Below the pieces are notes generated by a model that had not been told where the DNA came from, searched no databases, and worked only from the letters and a program-made list of their open reading frames with translations. Below are positions 35,965-45,089 of a DNA stretch of 64,000 nucleotides, one piece after another. Origin of the DNA: Hymenobacter caeli (GTDB lineage: Bacteria; Bacteroidota; Bacteroidia; Cytophagales; Hymenobacteraceae); the NCBI RefSeq assembly GCF_013294115.1, contig NZ_JABSNP010000005.1, positions 218,876 through 282,875 on the forward strand. Reading direction: 5' to 3'. The translations under genes were made by a program, and so were the position numbers. The first letter of the stretch is position 1; every line of letters begins with the position of its first letter.

Positions 35965-37362
35965 ATGATACTCTACGCACGCCGCACCCACATCAATCAG
36001 CTCATTCTGCTGACCATTGATGTTATGATAATTTTCGGAGCCTTTCGCTTCATCGAACTCTACCACCGGGGCGACTGGCAGTTCGGGGGCGACTACCCGC
36101 TGTTTTTTGCCATCTTTGGGCTACTCTGGTGGATTGTGGCCGGCCAAGTGGCCAGCCCCGCCCCCCTGGACCGCCTGACAACGTACCCGGAAAAGTTCTG
36201 GTCTTTGGTGCGGGCCTTTCTGCTGCACGCCGTGGTGCTCGTGGCGGGCATTTTGATTCTGCGGGTGCGGCTGTTGCCCATCCGCTACTTGGTGTTGCTG
36301 TACGGGTCGGCGGGGATGGCCGTGATCAGCACCCGCCTGGTGCTGGCCCGTTTGTACCGGCTTTACCGCTTTCGCTGGGCCCGGCCCCACAGCCGGTTCA
36401 TCATCGTGGGGGCCAGCCGCAGCGGGCGTGAGTTGCACGAGTTCCTGACGCTGCACGACCCGGTGGCCAACCAGTTCCTGGGTTTTTTCGCTGACGAGCC
36501 CGCGCCGGACAGCGTGCAGCCCCTGTTGCGTGGCCGCTTGGCCGACGTGCAAGACTTCTGTTTGCGCGAGCAGGTGGACGAAATCTACTTCGCCCTGCCC
36601 CTCAACCAGACCGATTTTATTCAGGAGCTGTCGAGCTTTGCCGACGACCACTTCATGGCTTTCCGCATCGTGCCCGACTTCGAGGGCACCCTGCACAAGG
36701 GCGTGAGCGTGCACTACCACGGCCGGGGCCCCATCCTCACGGTGCGCCGGCACCCGCTGGGCTTCCGGGCCAACCAGATTGCCAAGCGGGCGTTCGACCT
36801 CGTATTTTCGGGCTTGGTCATCGTCGGCATCTTTCCGTTCGTGCTGCCCGTGCTGGCGCTGCTGATTAAGCTGGACTCGCCGGGCCCCGTGTTTTTCAAG
36901 CAGCTGCGGCCGGGCAAGCGCAACAAGCTTTTTCCGTGCTACAAGCTGCGCACCATGCGCACCGACATGGGCGGCACCGAGCTGCAAGCCACCAAGGGCG
37001 ACGCCCGGGTGACGCGCATCGGGCGTTTCCTGCGGGCTTCCAGCCTCGACGAGATTCCGCAGTTCTTCAACGTGTGGCTCGGCCACATGTCGGTGGTGGG
37101 GCCCCGGCCCAACATGGTATCGCAGCTCGAAGAATACTCCAAGCACATCCATACCTACGCCCAGCGCCACACCGTGACGCCCGGCATTACGGGCTACGCC
37201 CAAGTGAACGGCTACCGCGGCGAAACCCGCGCCGAGGGTTCGATGGAGAAGCGCGTGGAATACGACCTCAAGTACGTGGAGAACTGGTCGTTGCTGCTGG
37301 ATGTGAAAATCATCGGCAAAACGGTGTGGAACATGATTGCCGGCGAGAAGAACGCCTACTAA
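35965..37362 (+). CDS. wcaJ: Undecaprenyl-phosphate hexose-1-phosphate transferase (priming enzyme)
   Basis: Transfers a sugar-1-phosphate, usually glucose, from UDP-sugar to undecaprenyl phosphate, starting the lipid-linked repeat unit. The 465-residue protein has four N-terminal membrane segments, a Rossmann-like CoA-binding domain ([16 protein letters not shown]), a membrane segment near 280-300 and the C-terminal bacterial sugar transferase domain with [61 protein letters not shown] and [13 protein letters not shown]. It is the first gene of the polysaccharide region and is followed by a TagA-like transferase. Confidence 0.92.
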   Translation: MILYARRTHINQLILLTIDVMIIFGAFRFIELYHRGDWQFGGDYPLFFAIFGLLWWIVAGQVASPAPLDRLTTYPEKFWSLVRAFLLHAVVLVAGILILRVRLLPIRYLVLLYGSAGMAVISTRLVLARLYRLYRFRWARPHSRFIIVGASRSGRELHEFLTLHDPVANQFLGFFADEPAPDSVQPLLRGRLADVQDFCLREQVDEIYFALPLNQTDFIQELSSFADDHFMAFRIVPDFEGTLHKGVSVHYHGRGPILTVRRHPLGFRANQIAKRAFDLVFSGLVIVGIFPFVLPVLALLIKLDSPGPVFFKQLRPGKRNKLFPCYKLRTMRTDMGGTELQATKGDARVTRIGRFLRASSLDEIPQFFNVWLGHMSVVGPRPNMVSQLEEYSKHIHTYAQRHTVTPGITGYAQVNGYRGETRAEGSMEKRVEYDLKYVENWSLLLDVKIIGKTVWNMIAGEKNAY

Positions 37363-37410
37363 TGGCCTCAACCTATTAGCTACGGTGCTGTTTATTTCGT
37401 ATTCTTGTCC

Positions 37411-38184
37411 ATGCTAACGAAGCAACTGGTTCTTGATTCCCGCATCTCCACGGGCTCGTTCGACGAGTTCGTGGAAAACATTTTGCAGTTGGGAGCGGCC
37501 CGTTCCTCGGCTTATGTGTGCTGCGCCAACGTGCACATGGTGGTAGAAGCCCACCGCGACGCCAGCTTCCGCCGGGTGCTGGACGAGGCCGACCTCGTAA
37601 CGCCCGACGGGGGCCCCGTGGCCAGCATTGCCGGCTGGGTGGGCGGCCACGCCCAGGGCCGCGTGGCCGGCATGGATTTGGTGCCCGCCCTGCTCACCGA
37701 GGCGGCCCGTCGGGGCCAATCAGTGTACTTCTACGGCACCACCGACGACGTGCTGGCGGCCATCGTGGCGCGGGCCCGGCGCGAGTTGCCCACCCTGCGC
37801 TTGGTGGGCACCTGCGCCCCACCTTTCCGGGCCCTCACCCCAGCCGAGGAAGCGGCGCACGTGGCCGCCATCAACGCCGCCGACCCTGACCTGCTGTTCG
37901 TGGCCTTGGGCTGCCCCCGGCAAGAGCGCTGGATGGCCGCGCACCGCGGCCAAATCCGGGCGTGCATGCTGGGCGTGGGCCAGGCCTTTCTGGTGTACGC
38001 GGGCATGGAGCAGCGCCTGCCCGTGTGGGCCCGCCGCTTGTGGCTAGAGTGGGCCTACCGCCTGTGGCTGGAGCCCCGCCGCCTGTGGCGGCGCTACCTC
38101 GTCACCAACACCCGCTTTCTTTACCTTATGGCTCGCAAGCTGTTAACCCGCAAGCCAGCGGCCCGCAAGTTAGCAGCGGGCTAG
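37411..38184 (+). CDS. WecG/TagA/CpsF family glycosyltransferase
   Basis: A GT26 transferase of 257 residues, adding a sugar (often ManNAc or a uronic acid relative) to the primed lipid carrier. Family motifs include CCANVHMVVEAHRD, DLVTPDGGPVASIAGW, YFYGTTDDVL and LFVALGCPRQERWM. ATG 37411 (MLTKQLVLD) is used rather than an in-frame TTG two codons earlier. It comes 48 bases after wcaJ and is probably cotranscribed. Its stop codon lies inside a 62-base perfect palindrome. The C terminus is very basic, as in membrane-associated family members. Confidence 0.88.
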   Translation: MLTKQLVLDSRISTGSFDEFVENILQLGAARSSAYVCCANVHMVVEAHRDASFRRVLDEADLVTPDGGPVASIAGWVGGHAQGRVAGMDLVPALLTEAARRGQSVYFYGTTDDVLAAIVARARRELPTLRLVGTCAPPFRALTPAEEAAHVAAINAADPDLLFVALGCPRQERWMAAHRGQIRACMLGVGQAFLVYAGMEQRLPVWARRLWLEWAYRLWLEPRRLWRRYLVTNTRFLYLMARKLLTRKPAARKLAAG

Positions 38185-38244
38185 TCAATAAAACCGAAAG
38201 GGCCCGCCTGGTATACCAGGCGGGCCCTTTCGGTTTTATTGACT
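38183..38244. terminator. 62-base perfect palindrome, bidirectional terminator
   Basis: The sequence from 38183 to 38244 is a perfect palindrome centred on GTATAC (arms AGTCAATAAAACCGAAAGGG and onward). It includes A- and T-rich ends suited to termination both ways and overlaps the TagA stop codon (38182-38184). The converging beta-helix gene ends at 38257. Confidence 0.9.
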
Positions 38245-38256
38245 ACCGGTCAATGG

Positions 38257-41200
38257 TTAGTGCTTTACCTCTAACCGCTGCACGGAGGTGGGCAGGCTGC
38301 TTTGGATTTGCAGCACGTACACGCCGCTGGGCAGGTCAGCCGTGCGCAGGATGAACTGGTTGTCGCCGGCACGGGCCTGCTGTTCAGAGCGAGCCACGGG
38401 AGTGCCCTGCATGTCGGTCACCACCAGCACTACGGCAGTGGGCTGGGGGAAATTGACCGCCACGGCCACCTGGTCGTCGGCGGGGTTAGGGTAGAGCGTG
38501 GGGGCAGGGGCCAGCGCGGCGGCGGAAGCCGTCTGGCCGGCGCTAGGGCCGCTTTGCAGCACCAGTTCGACGTCGTCGAAGTAAAGCCACTGGTTCGCGG
38601 CGGCTTTGGTGTAAAAACCAATTTCGCACTGCCCGGCCGACACGGTCACGTTGGGCAGCGTTACCTGTACCCAATCGGCGGCGGCCGGCAGCGCGAGGGT
38701 AGCGGCCAGGCCGCCGTAGTTCTGCACCTGTAGCTGCGACTGGCCGCTGCCTTGCACCCAGGCCCGCACCGCGTAAGTACCGGCCGGCAAGTTCTTCACC
38801 ACTTGGTAGGTGTAGATTTCGTAGGCGCTGGTGCGGTAGTGCGTGGCGTGGTAAGTGCCCGAATGGGCCCTGCCGTACGTTTCGGTGTAGTCGGCACCGG
38901 CGTCGGTGTTCAGGCCCGTCACGGTTTGCCAGCCCGTGGGCGAATCTACGGCCGCCCCGTCGGCTTCAAAGCCGGGGTTGAGCAGCGCGGCGGAGGACAC
39001 CTGGCCCGTGCTAAGGCCGCTCTGCGCCACCAGCTCTACGTCGTCAAAGTAGAGCCACTGGCCGGCCCCGGCTTTGGAGTAGAAGCCAATTTCGCACTGT
39101 CCACTCGTCACCACTAGGTTGGGCACCGCTACCTGCACCCACTGCCCGTTGGGCGTGGCGGGCGCGTCCACTACAATGTCGGGCCCGCCGTAGCTTTTGA
39201 TGCGCAGCTGGGTTTGGTGGCCGCCCCCGCCCTTCACCCAGGCCCGCACCGCGTAGCTGCCGGCCGGCACGTTTTGCACCATTTGGTAGGTGTAGATTTC
39301 GTAGGCGCTGGTGCGGTAGTGCGTGGCGTGGTAAGTGCCCGCGTGCGCCCCGCCGTACGTTTCGGTGTAGTCGGCGCCGGCGTCGGTGTCCTGGCCCGTC
39401 CAGGTTTGCCAGCCCGTGGGCGAGCCCACGGCTGCCCCGTCGGCTTCAAAGCCGGGGTTCAGCACTAGGTTGGCCCCGGCGGCCACCAGTACGGGGGTCG
39501 GCACCGCCGCCGCCACCGACACGGTCACCGCAGCCGAAGTCGTGGCCGCGCCCGTGTCGTCGGTGGCGCGGGCGGTCAGCGCGTAGCTGCCGGCGGCCGG
39601 CGGCGTCCAGCTCAGCTGGTACGGGGCCGCGGTGGCCTCGCCCAGCTTCGCAGAGCCGTTAAAGAATTCGACTTTGGCCACCGTGCCATTGGCGTCGGCC
39701 GCCGTGGCAGTCAGGGCGATGGCTTGGCCCAGCACGATGTTGCTGGTGGCGGTCAGGGCCACCGTGGGCGGGGCGTTTTGCGATTGTTGCTGCGCCACCA
39801 GCTCTACATCGTCGAAGTACACGAATTGGCCGGCCCCGGCTTTGGAGTAGAAGCCGATTTCGCACTGCCCGCTCGTCACCACCAGGTTGGGCAACGTCAC
39901 CTGCACCCACTGCCCATTGGGGGTAGCGGGCACGTCGGCCGTGGCCACGGGCCCGCCGTAGCCCTTGGCTTGCAGTTGGGCCTGGGTTTGGCCGCCGCCG
40001 CTGCGCACCCACGCTTTAAAGGCGTAAGTACCGTTGGGCAAGCTGTTGACGACCTGGTAAGTGTAGACCTCGTAAGGCAAAATGCTGTAGTGCGTGCCGT
40101 GGTAGGTACCCGAGTGGGCCCCGCCGTAAGCCTCGGTGTAGTCGACGCTGGCGCTCGTGAGTCCACCCGTCCAAGTTTGCCAGCCGGTGGGCGAACCCAC
40201 GGCCGCCCCGTCGGCTTCAAAGCCGGGGTTGGCTACTTGGCCGGCGACCGGCGCGGCCGGTGCGGCCGGAGCCGGCTTAGCCGGCGCGAGGACGGCCCCG
40301 AGGAGCCCGGGCACGACGCCGTTCTGCAACAGTTTGGATTGCCAGAGGGTCCACTCGGCCGCTTCCGTTACCGCGGCGATGGGGGCCGGCAGGTGAATAG
40401 TGCCCTGGCAGGGAGCGCAGGCGTCGGGGGCCTCGTCCTGGCGGTCAGGGAAGGGGCTGTTGCCGCCCCAGCGCACCACGCCCACGGTGTTAGCGGCCAC
40501 CCGGTTGTTGTAAAACACGCCGCCCGGCTGCTGGTAGTAGTTGAACACCCCCAGCCCGCAGAAGCCCGCGTTGAAGCGCTGCCCGCTGGGCAGGTAGCCG
40601 CTGGTTACGGCCCGGTTGTCGTGGTAGTAGATGTCGTGGCCGCTGGCGATGTTCATGGCCGAGTTGCCGATGCTCACGAACTGGTTGTGGTCGGCTTCTA
40701 CGAAAGCCGTCGCCTCGTCGGCCGTTTGCGCGTCGCCGTCGGTGGTGATGCCCGTGCCCGTGAACTTGGCCGACGTGGCCGGAAACGGGTACGCCCCGCG
40801 CACGAAGTTGTCGTGCACGTGCACCGGGCTGCCGGCCGTCCCCGACGAATTATAGAAGTTGATGTTGTCCTCCACCAAGCTCTGGTCCGGCGTGTTGAGC
40901 ACCTCGTTGTAAGCAATTTCGACCCCGGGCAAGTGCTGCACCGTGTTCAAAATCAAGAAACTCGACCGCGAGTCACCCCCGTTGCGCCAGCGCCCGTCGA
41001 TGTTGCGGGCTTGGTTATAGCGCACGGTCAGCGTGGGCCCCGCGCCGGCCCCACTCCAGCGGTTGACCACGATGCCGCTTGTGCCCGAGAAGAGGTTGTG
41101 CTCAATTACCAGGCTTTGCGACTGGTACGCGTCCACGAAGTGGCCCGGGGCTTGGTTGTTCACCGTAGGGGCCAAGCCGGTGCCGGTGCAATTGCGCACC

Positions 41201-41502
41201 ACCAGGTTTCCCCCCGACCCCGACTGAATCAGGTTGCCCGCCCCGGACAGGTTGCAGCCCTGGAGCACCACGGGCGCGGTGGTATTGACCAGTATGCACG
41301 GCACGCCCGAGGTGAGGCTTTGGTAGTTGCCGGTGTAGGTACCGCCCTGGGTGATGACCAAAGGGCCTGCGTAGCTGATGGTTTGTGCTTGGGCGGCCCC
41401 GGGTGCCAGCCCCCCCGCTCCAACGGCCAGTACAGCGCCGGCAACGGCGGGGCAAGCCCGCATCAGTTTGCCGAAAAAGTCATATTTTTTTACCATAAAC
41501 AT
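38257..41502 (-). CDS. Secreted beta-helix protein with three repeated modules and T9SS tail
   Basis: A 1081-residue extracellular protein. The signal peptide ends near residue 40 (GAAQAQ). Residues ~41-395 form a right-handed parallel beta-helix (VRNCTGTGL, IEHNLFSG, RYNQARNIDGRWRNG, EIAYNEVLN, VHDNFVRGAYPFP, HDNRAVTSG). After a Pro/Ala linker, three ~145-residue modules (424-569, 681-825, 841-981) each begin NPGFEADGA and end YFDDVELV, like carbohydrate-binding jelly rolls, with an Ig-like domain at 577-663 between the first two. The C-terminal LYPNPADD...GVYVLQI is a type A T9SS sorting tail. It probably binds or modifies the secreted polysaccharide. Paralogue at 47979-49175. Confidence 0.87.
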   Translation of the reverse strand: MFMVKKYDFFGKLMRACPAVAGAVLAVGAGGLAPGAAQAQTISYAGPLVITQGGTYTGNYQSLTSGVPCILVNTTAPVVLQGCNLSGAGNLIQSGSGGNLVVRNCTGTGLAPTVNNQAPGHFVDAYQSQSLVIEHNLFSGTSGIVVNRWSGAGAGPTLTVRYNQARNIDGRWRNGGDSRSSFLILNTVQHLPGVEIAYNEVLNTPDQSLVEDNINFYNSSGTAGSPVHVHDNFVRGAYPFPATSAKFTGTGITTDGDAQTADEATAFVEADHNQFVSIGNSAMNIASGHDIYYHDNRAVTSGYLPSGQRFNAGFCGLGVFNYYQQPGGVFYNNRVAANTVGVVRWGGNSPFPDRQDEAPDACAPCQGTIHLPAPIAAVTEAAEWTLWQSKLLQNGVVPGLLGAVLAPAKPAPAAPAAPVAGQVANPGFEADGAAVGSPTGWQTWTGGLTSASVDYTEAYGGAHSGTYHGTHYSILPYEVYTYQVVNSLPNGTYAFKAWVRSGGGQTQAQLQAKGYGGPVATADVPATPNGQWVQVTLPNLVVTSGQCEIGFYSKAGAGQFVYFDDVELVAQQQSQNAPPTVALTATSNIVLGQAIALTATAADANGTVAKVEFFNGSAKLGEATAAPYQLSWTPPAAGSYALTARATDDTGAATTSAAVTVSVAAAVPTPVLVAAGANLVLNPGFEADGAAVGSPTGWQTWTGQDTDAGADYTETYGGAHAGTYHATHYRTSAYEIYTYQMVQNVPAGSYAVRAWVKGGGGHQTQLRIKSYGGPDIVVDAPATPNGQWVQVAVPNLVVTSGQCEIGFYSKAGAGQWLYFDDVELVAQSGLSTGQVSSAALLNPGFEADGAAVDSPTGWQTVTGLNTDAGADYTETYGRAHSGTYHATHYRTSAYEIYTYQVVKNLPAGTYAVRAWVQGSGQSQLQVQNYGGLAATLALPAAADWVQVTLPNVTVSAGQCEIGFYTKAAANQWLYFDDVELVLQSGPSAGQTASAAALAPAPTLYPNPADDQVAVAVNFPQPTAVVLVVTDMQGTPVARSEQQARAGDNQFILRTADLPSGVYVLQIQSSLPTSVQRLEVKH

Positions 41503-41558
41503 ACTGGTTAAGGTTGCTGGTTACTAAAAATCTTCATAATCCATAAGTTCTGCTATGG

Positions 41559-41566
41559 CAAATATA
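41559..41566 (-). promoter_or_regulatory. -7 promoter box of the beta-helix gene
   Basis: On the minus strand this reads TATATTTG, an exact match to TAnnTTTG, about 57 bases before the ATG. No good -33 TTTG is seen at the usual distance. The rest of 41503-41836 is AT-rich spacer between divergent genes. Confidence 0.6.
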
Positions 41567-41836
41567 AGGCGCCATCAGCAAACGTAAACTATTGAATTAC
41601 GCACTTGTATGAAAAAAAACACCGAACCGTTTGCTTTACAAGACAATAATATTAATAATAGTAAAATGCAATTTTTGTGTGTTCTGTGACTGTAACCAAA
41701 TACCGGCAACGTTCCCAGCTGAACTGGCAACGATTGCGCTGGGCCACTATTAGTTAGCGCTTGTTAAGCGGAACAAATTCGCTACTTTAGTTGCTAATTA
41801 TTATTTGTTTAAGTCACTTTCGCCCCAGTTGCTGCT

Positions 41837-42805
41837 ATGGATCGTGTTTGGAAACGGGTGCTCAACGGGCTCGACGAAAGAGTGTCCCTGGTCCACTTAG
41901 CAGCCGTGCCCGAGCGGCCCGCGTTGCTGGTGTTCATGTTTCACGTGCTCTTCGAGGACGTGGACGAGATGGAACGGCACGAGGTAGACCCGCAACAGCG
42001 CATCACCACTGAGGTTTTTGCGCAGTTCGTGGCTTACTTCCTGGCCCACGGCTACGCGTTCGTGACCCCGGCCGACGTGCTGGGCGGCCTCGAGCCGGCG
42101 CGGAAATACGCCCTCATCACTTTCGACGATGGGTACTACAACAACCGCCGGGCACTGCCCATTTTGCGCCAGTACGGCGTGCCGGCTACGTTTTTCATCT
42201 CGACGCACCACGTGCTGGCCAACCAGGCCTTTTGGTGGGACGTGGTGTACCGGGCCCGGCGGCGGCAGCCGCTGGCCCCGGCGGCCCAGCAAGCCGAATA
42301 CGCACGGCTGAAGCAGCTGCGCCACCCCGAAATTGCGCAGTACCTGCTGGACCAGTTCGGGCCGGACGCGCTGCGGCCGGTGGGCGACCTGGACCGGCCG
42401 TTTACACCCGCCGAGCTGCAGGATTTCGCCCGGGCCCCCGGGGTATTTTTGGGCAACCACACCGCCCACCACGCGGTGCTCACCAATTACAGCCCCGTGG
42501 CGGCGGCGGCCGAACTAACGGCTTGCCAGCACGACCTGGCGCACCTCACCGGGCAGGTGCCCTGCGCGGTGGCCTACCCCAACGGCGACACCTCGCCGGC
42601 CGTGGTAGCCGCCGCGGCGGGCGCGGGGCTGGCCCTGGGGGCCACCGTGCGGGCGGGCAAGAATTACCTGCCCTTCGCCCGCCACGGCGTCGATGCGCGG
42701 CTGCTCAACCGCTTTCTGCTGTGGGGCGACCGGGACGTAGCGCGGCAGTGCGCCCTTTTCCGCACCGACTTCCACCTCAAGCAACTGCTGCGCCGGCAGC
42801 GCTAG
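41837..42805 (+). CDS. Polysaccharide deacetylase (NodB/CE4 fold)
   Basis: A 322-residue CE4-type esterase. The metal/catalytic motif TFDDGYYNNR places the paired aspartates at D97 and D98, and the second motif HxxxH is H208 and H212 in GNHTAHHAV; VAYPNGD matches the later family motif. No signal peptide is present, so it would act on cytoplasmic or lipid-linked sugar rather than the exported polymer, unless exported by other means. It heads a four-gene plus-strand run (deacetylase, GT4, aldo/keto reductase, GMC oxidoreductase). Removal of N- or O-acetyl from a sugar residue is the expected role. Confidence 0.87.
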   Translation: MDRVWKRVLNGLDERVSLVHLAAVPERPALLVFMFHVLFEDVDEMERHEVDPQQRITTEVFAQFVAYFLAHGYAFVTPADVLGGLEPARKYALITFDDGYYNNRRALPILRQYGVPATFFISTHHVLANQAFWWDVVYRARRRQPLAPAAQQAEYARLKQLRHPEIAQYLLDQFGPDALRPVGDLDRPFTPAELQDFARAPGVFLGNHTAHHAVLTNYSPVAAAAELTACQHDLAHLTGQVPCAVAYPNGDTSPAVVAAAAGAGLALGATVRAGKNYLPFARHGVDARLLNRFLLWGDRDVARQCALFRTDFHLKQLLRRQR

Positions 42806-42836
42806 CGTTCGGGCCCGCCCGGCCTTCCCCCGCCCC

Positions 42837-44045
42837 ATGAAAATCCTCTGGCTCGCGCCCTGGCCCCACCCACTAGACGTGGACGCGCACCCGGTGCCGT
42901 GGGTAGGTACGCTGGCCAACTTATTAAAAAAGCAACCCGAGATTGAGCTGACGGTGCTGAACTGGTCGCACCGCCTCGCATCGCCCGTGGACGAGTTCAC
43001 CGCCGACGGCCTCCGTTTCATCTACCTCAAAACGCCCACCGTCCGGCGCGACATTCTTACGCTCTACCGGCGGCGCATCCGTGTCGTGCGGGCCTACCTG
43101 CGGGCCCATGCCGGGGCCTACGACTTGCTGCACCTGCACGGCTCGGAGCTGCAGCTGCCCGCCATGACCGCCGGCCTGCCCGTGCCCCAGTTGCTGACGG
43201 TGCAGGGATTAGTGTCGCAATACCCACCTTTCGTGCCCAATCCGTTTTCCATCCTGAAGGTGCTCTGGACGCTGGCGGGCCTCTACGAGCGGCGCTACCT
43301 GCCCGCCGTGCACCATTTCTCCTGCCGCACCCACTGGGACAAGGCTTTGGTGCGGCAGCTCAGCCCGGGCTGCACCGTGTACCACAACTGGGAGGTCATC
43401 CGGCCGGAGTTTTTTCAACCGGCGGCCGGCCCCGCCGCGCTGGGGCGGCCCCAGCTAGTATTTCTGGGAGGCGTGCAGGTAATGAAAGGCTTCCGGGAAG
43501 TGCTGGCCGCGCTCGACCTCGTGCGGCGGCAGGCCGACGTACGGCTCGTCGTGGCCGGCCAGGCCACCGCCGATGAGGTACGGGCGGCGGTGCGGCGGGC
43601 CGGACTGCGCCACGTGGGGCCCGACGACGTGGTGTGCCGCGGCCTGCTGGCGGGCGCCGAGCTGGTGCAGCTCTTCCACGAGTCCTGCTGCCTGCTGCAC
43701 CCTTCCTACGTAGACAACAGCCCCAACAGCGTGTGCGAGGCCCAGGTGGCCGGCCTGCCGGTGGTGGTGGCCGACGTGGGCGGCGTGCACTCGCTCGTGG
43801 AAGACGAGGCCACGGGCTTATTTTGCACCCTGGCCCCGGCCAGCATCGCCGGGCAGGCCCTGCGCCTGCTCGGCGACGCGGCCCTGCGGCAGCGCCTGGC
43901 CCACCGGGCCGCCGCAGTGGCCCGCCAGCGCCACGACCCCGCCGTGATCGTGGCCCGCACCCTGGCCGCCTACCGGGCCGTGTGGCAGGATTTTTACGGC
44001 GTGCCCGCGCCCCCCGCCCCGGCGGCCCTGGCCGGGGCGCGCTAG
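42837..44045 (+). CDS. Family 4 glycosyltransferase (paralogue A)
   Basis: A 402-residue GT-B enzyme starting MKILWLAPWPHPLD, with the LLHLHGSELQLPAMTAGLPVP acceptor region, the FLGGVQVMKGFREVL donor site and a C-terminal HPSYVDNSPNSVCEAQVAGLPVV motif equivalent to EX7E. It is closely similar along its length to the gene at 52471-53688 (for example the shared stretch YRRRIRVVRAYLRAHAGAYD), indicating duplication within the cluster. Thirty-one bases after the deacetylase. Donor sugar unknown. Confidence 0.9.
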   Translation: MKILWLAPWPHPLDVDAHPVPWVGTLANLLKKQPEIELTVLNWSHRLASPVDEFTADGLRFIYLKTPTVRRDILTLYRRRIRVVRAYLRAHAGAYDLLHLHGSELQLPAMTAGLPVPQLLTVQGLVSQYPPFVPNPFSILKVLWTLAGLYERRYLPAVHHFSCRTHWDKALVRQLSPGCTVYHNWEVIRPEFFQPAAGPAALGRPQLVFLGGVQVMKGFREVLAALDLVRRQADVRLVVAGQATADEVRAAVRRAGLRHVGPDDVVCRGLLAGAELVQLFHESCCLLHPSYVDNSPNSVCEAQVAGLPVVVADVGGVHSLVEDEATGLFCTLAPASIAGQALRLLGDAALRQRLAHRAAAVARQRHDPAVIVARTLAAYRAVWQDFYGVPAPPAPAALAGAR

Positions 44046-44194
44046 TGGGCGAGGCCAGGACCCCGGGCCCGAAAACCGGCCGGTTTGGCCGGCCGACCCA
44101 TCTTAGTCCGGCCGCTGCACGTATCTAGGCGGGGGCGTGCCGGCTTGGATGCGGCCGCTCCTTCCTTACAAACGCCGCGCACGCTGCTGATTGC

Positions 44195-45079
44195 ATGATT
44201 TCTATAAACCAATTGTCGCGGGTGGGGCTGGGCACCAGCCGGGCCGCCTCGCTGGGCAGCCGCATGGCCCCGGCGGCTTTCAACGCCTTCCTCAAGCTGG
44301 CCACGGAGCAGGGCGTCAACCTGATTGACACCTCGGATTTTTACGGCTCGGGCGATGCGGAACGGCTCATCGGCCGGGGCCTGCGCACCACGGGTTACCC
44401 GTTTTTCGTCGTCACGAAGGCCGGGCTGCCCCGCGTGCACGCCCCCGGCTGGTTGTCGCCCCTCAACCAACTCGCCAAAAAAATCAAGCAGCGCGCCGGG
44501 GCCCGCAACAACTACTCGGCCGCCTACCTCGTGGGCAGCGTGCAGCGCAGCAACCAGCGCCTGGGCGTGGAGGCCGCCGACGCCCTGCTGCTGCACGAGC
44601 CCACCTGGGAGGCCCTGGCCGGCACCGACGCCTGGGACGGCCTGGCCCGGATTCGGCAGCAGGGCCTGGCCCGCTACACCGGCGTTTCGACCGACGACTA
44701 CCGGGTGGTGGAGGCCGGCATTGCCCGCGGGCAGGTGCAGCTGGTGCAAACGCCCGTGGGCTGGGGCCCCGGCGGCCGCGCCATCGCCGAACTCTGCCGC
44801 GCCCACGGCATTCCCCTGATTGCCAACCAGGTACTGCAACCTTACCCGGCTTTGCAGCAGGCGTTTGCGCAGCACGCGGCGGCTATTCAAGGGATGGACG
44901 GGCTGGCGGGCATCTCGCTGCCCCAGCTGCTGATTGCCGCCGCGCTGGCCGAGCACAAGGCCGACGCCGTGCTGTTCGGCACCAGCAACCCGGCCCACCT
45001 GGCCCACAACATGGCGGCGCTGCGCTACGTGGCCAGCCTGCCCCCGGCCCTGCCGGCCATCACCCAGCTGCTTTCCTGA
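44195..45079 (+). CDS. Aldo/keto reductase family protein
   Basis: A 294-residue AKR-type TIM barrel: GLGTSRAASLG at the N terminus, NLIDTSDFYGSGDAERLIG containing the catalytic Asp and Tyr (DTSDFYG), FFVVTKAG with the catalytic Lys, LLLHEP in place of the usual His motif, and GTSNPAHLAHNM as the NADPH phosphate-binding region. It would reduce a carbonyl on a sugar or related intermediate. It lies 11 bases before the GMC oxidoreductase and is almost certainly cotranscribed, so the two may act on the same intermediate. The 149-base gap upstream has GC-rich hairpin sequence but no gene. Confidence 0.85.
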   Translation: MISINQLSRVGLGTSRAASLGSRMAPAAFNAFLKLATEQGVNLIDTSDFYGSGDAERLIGRGLRTTGYPFFVVTKAGLPRVHAPGWLSPLNQLAKKIKQRAGARNNYSAAYLVGSVQRSNQRLGVEAADALLLHEPTWEALAGTDAWDGLARIRQQGLARYTGVSTDDYRVVEAGIARGQVQLVQTPVGWGPGGRAIAELCRAHGIPLIANQVLQPYPALQQAFAQHAAAIQGMDGLAGISLPQLLIAAALAEHKADAVLFGTSNPAHLAHNMAALRYVASLPPALPAITQLLS

Positions 45080-45089
45080 CCATAACTGC

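Noticed and set aside
39724..41511. A 595-codon plus-strand frame opposite the beta-helix gene
   Set aside because: It is His/Val/Gly-rich and mirrors the beta-helix and module coding sequence; the opposite strand has a signal peptide and T9SS tail.
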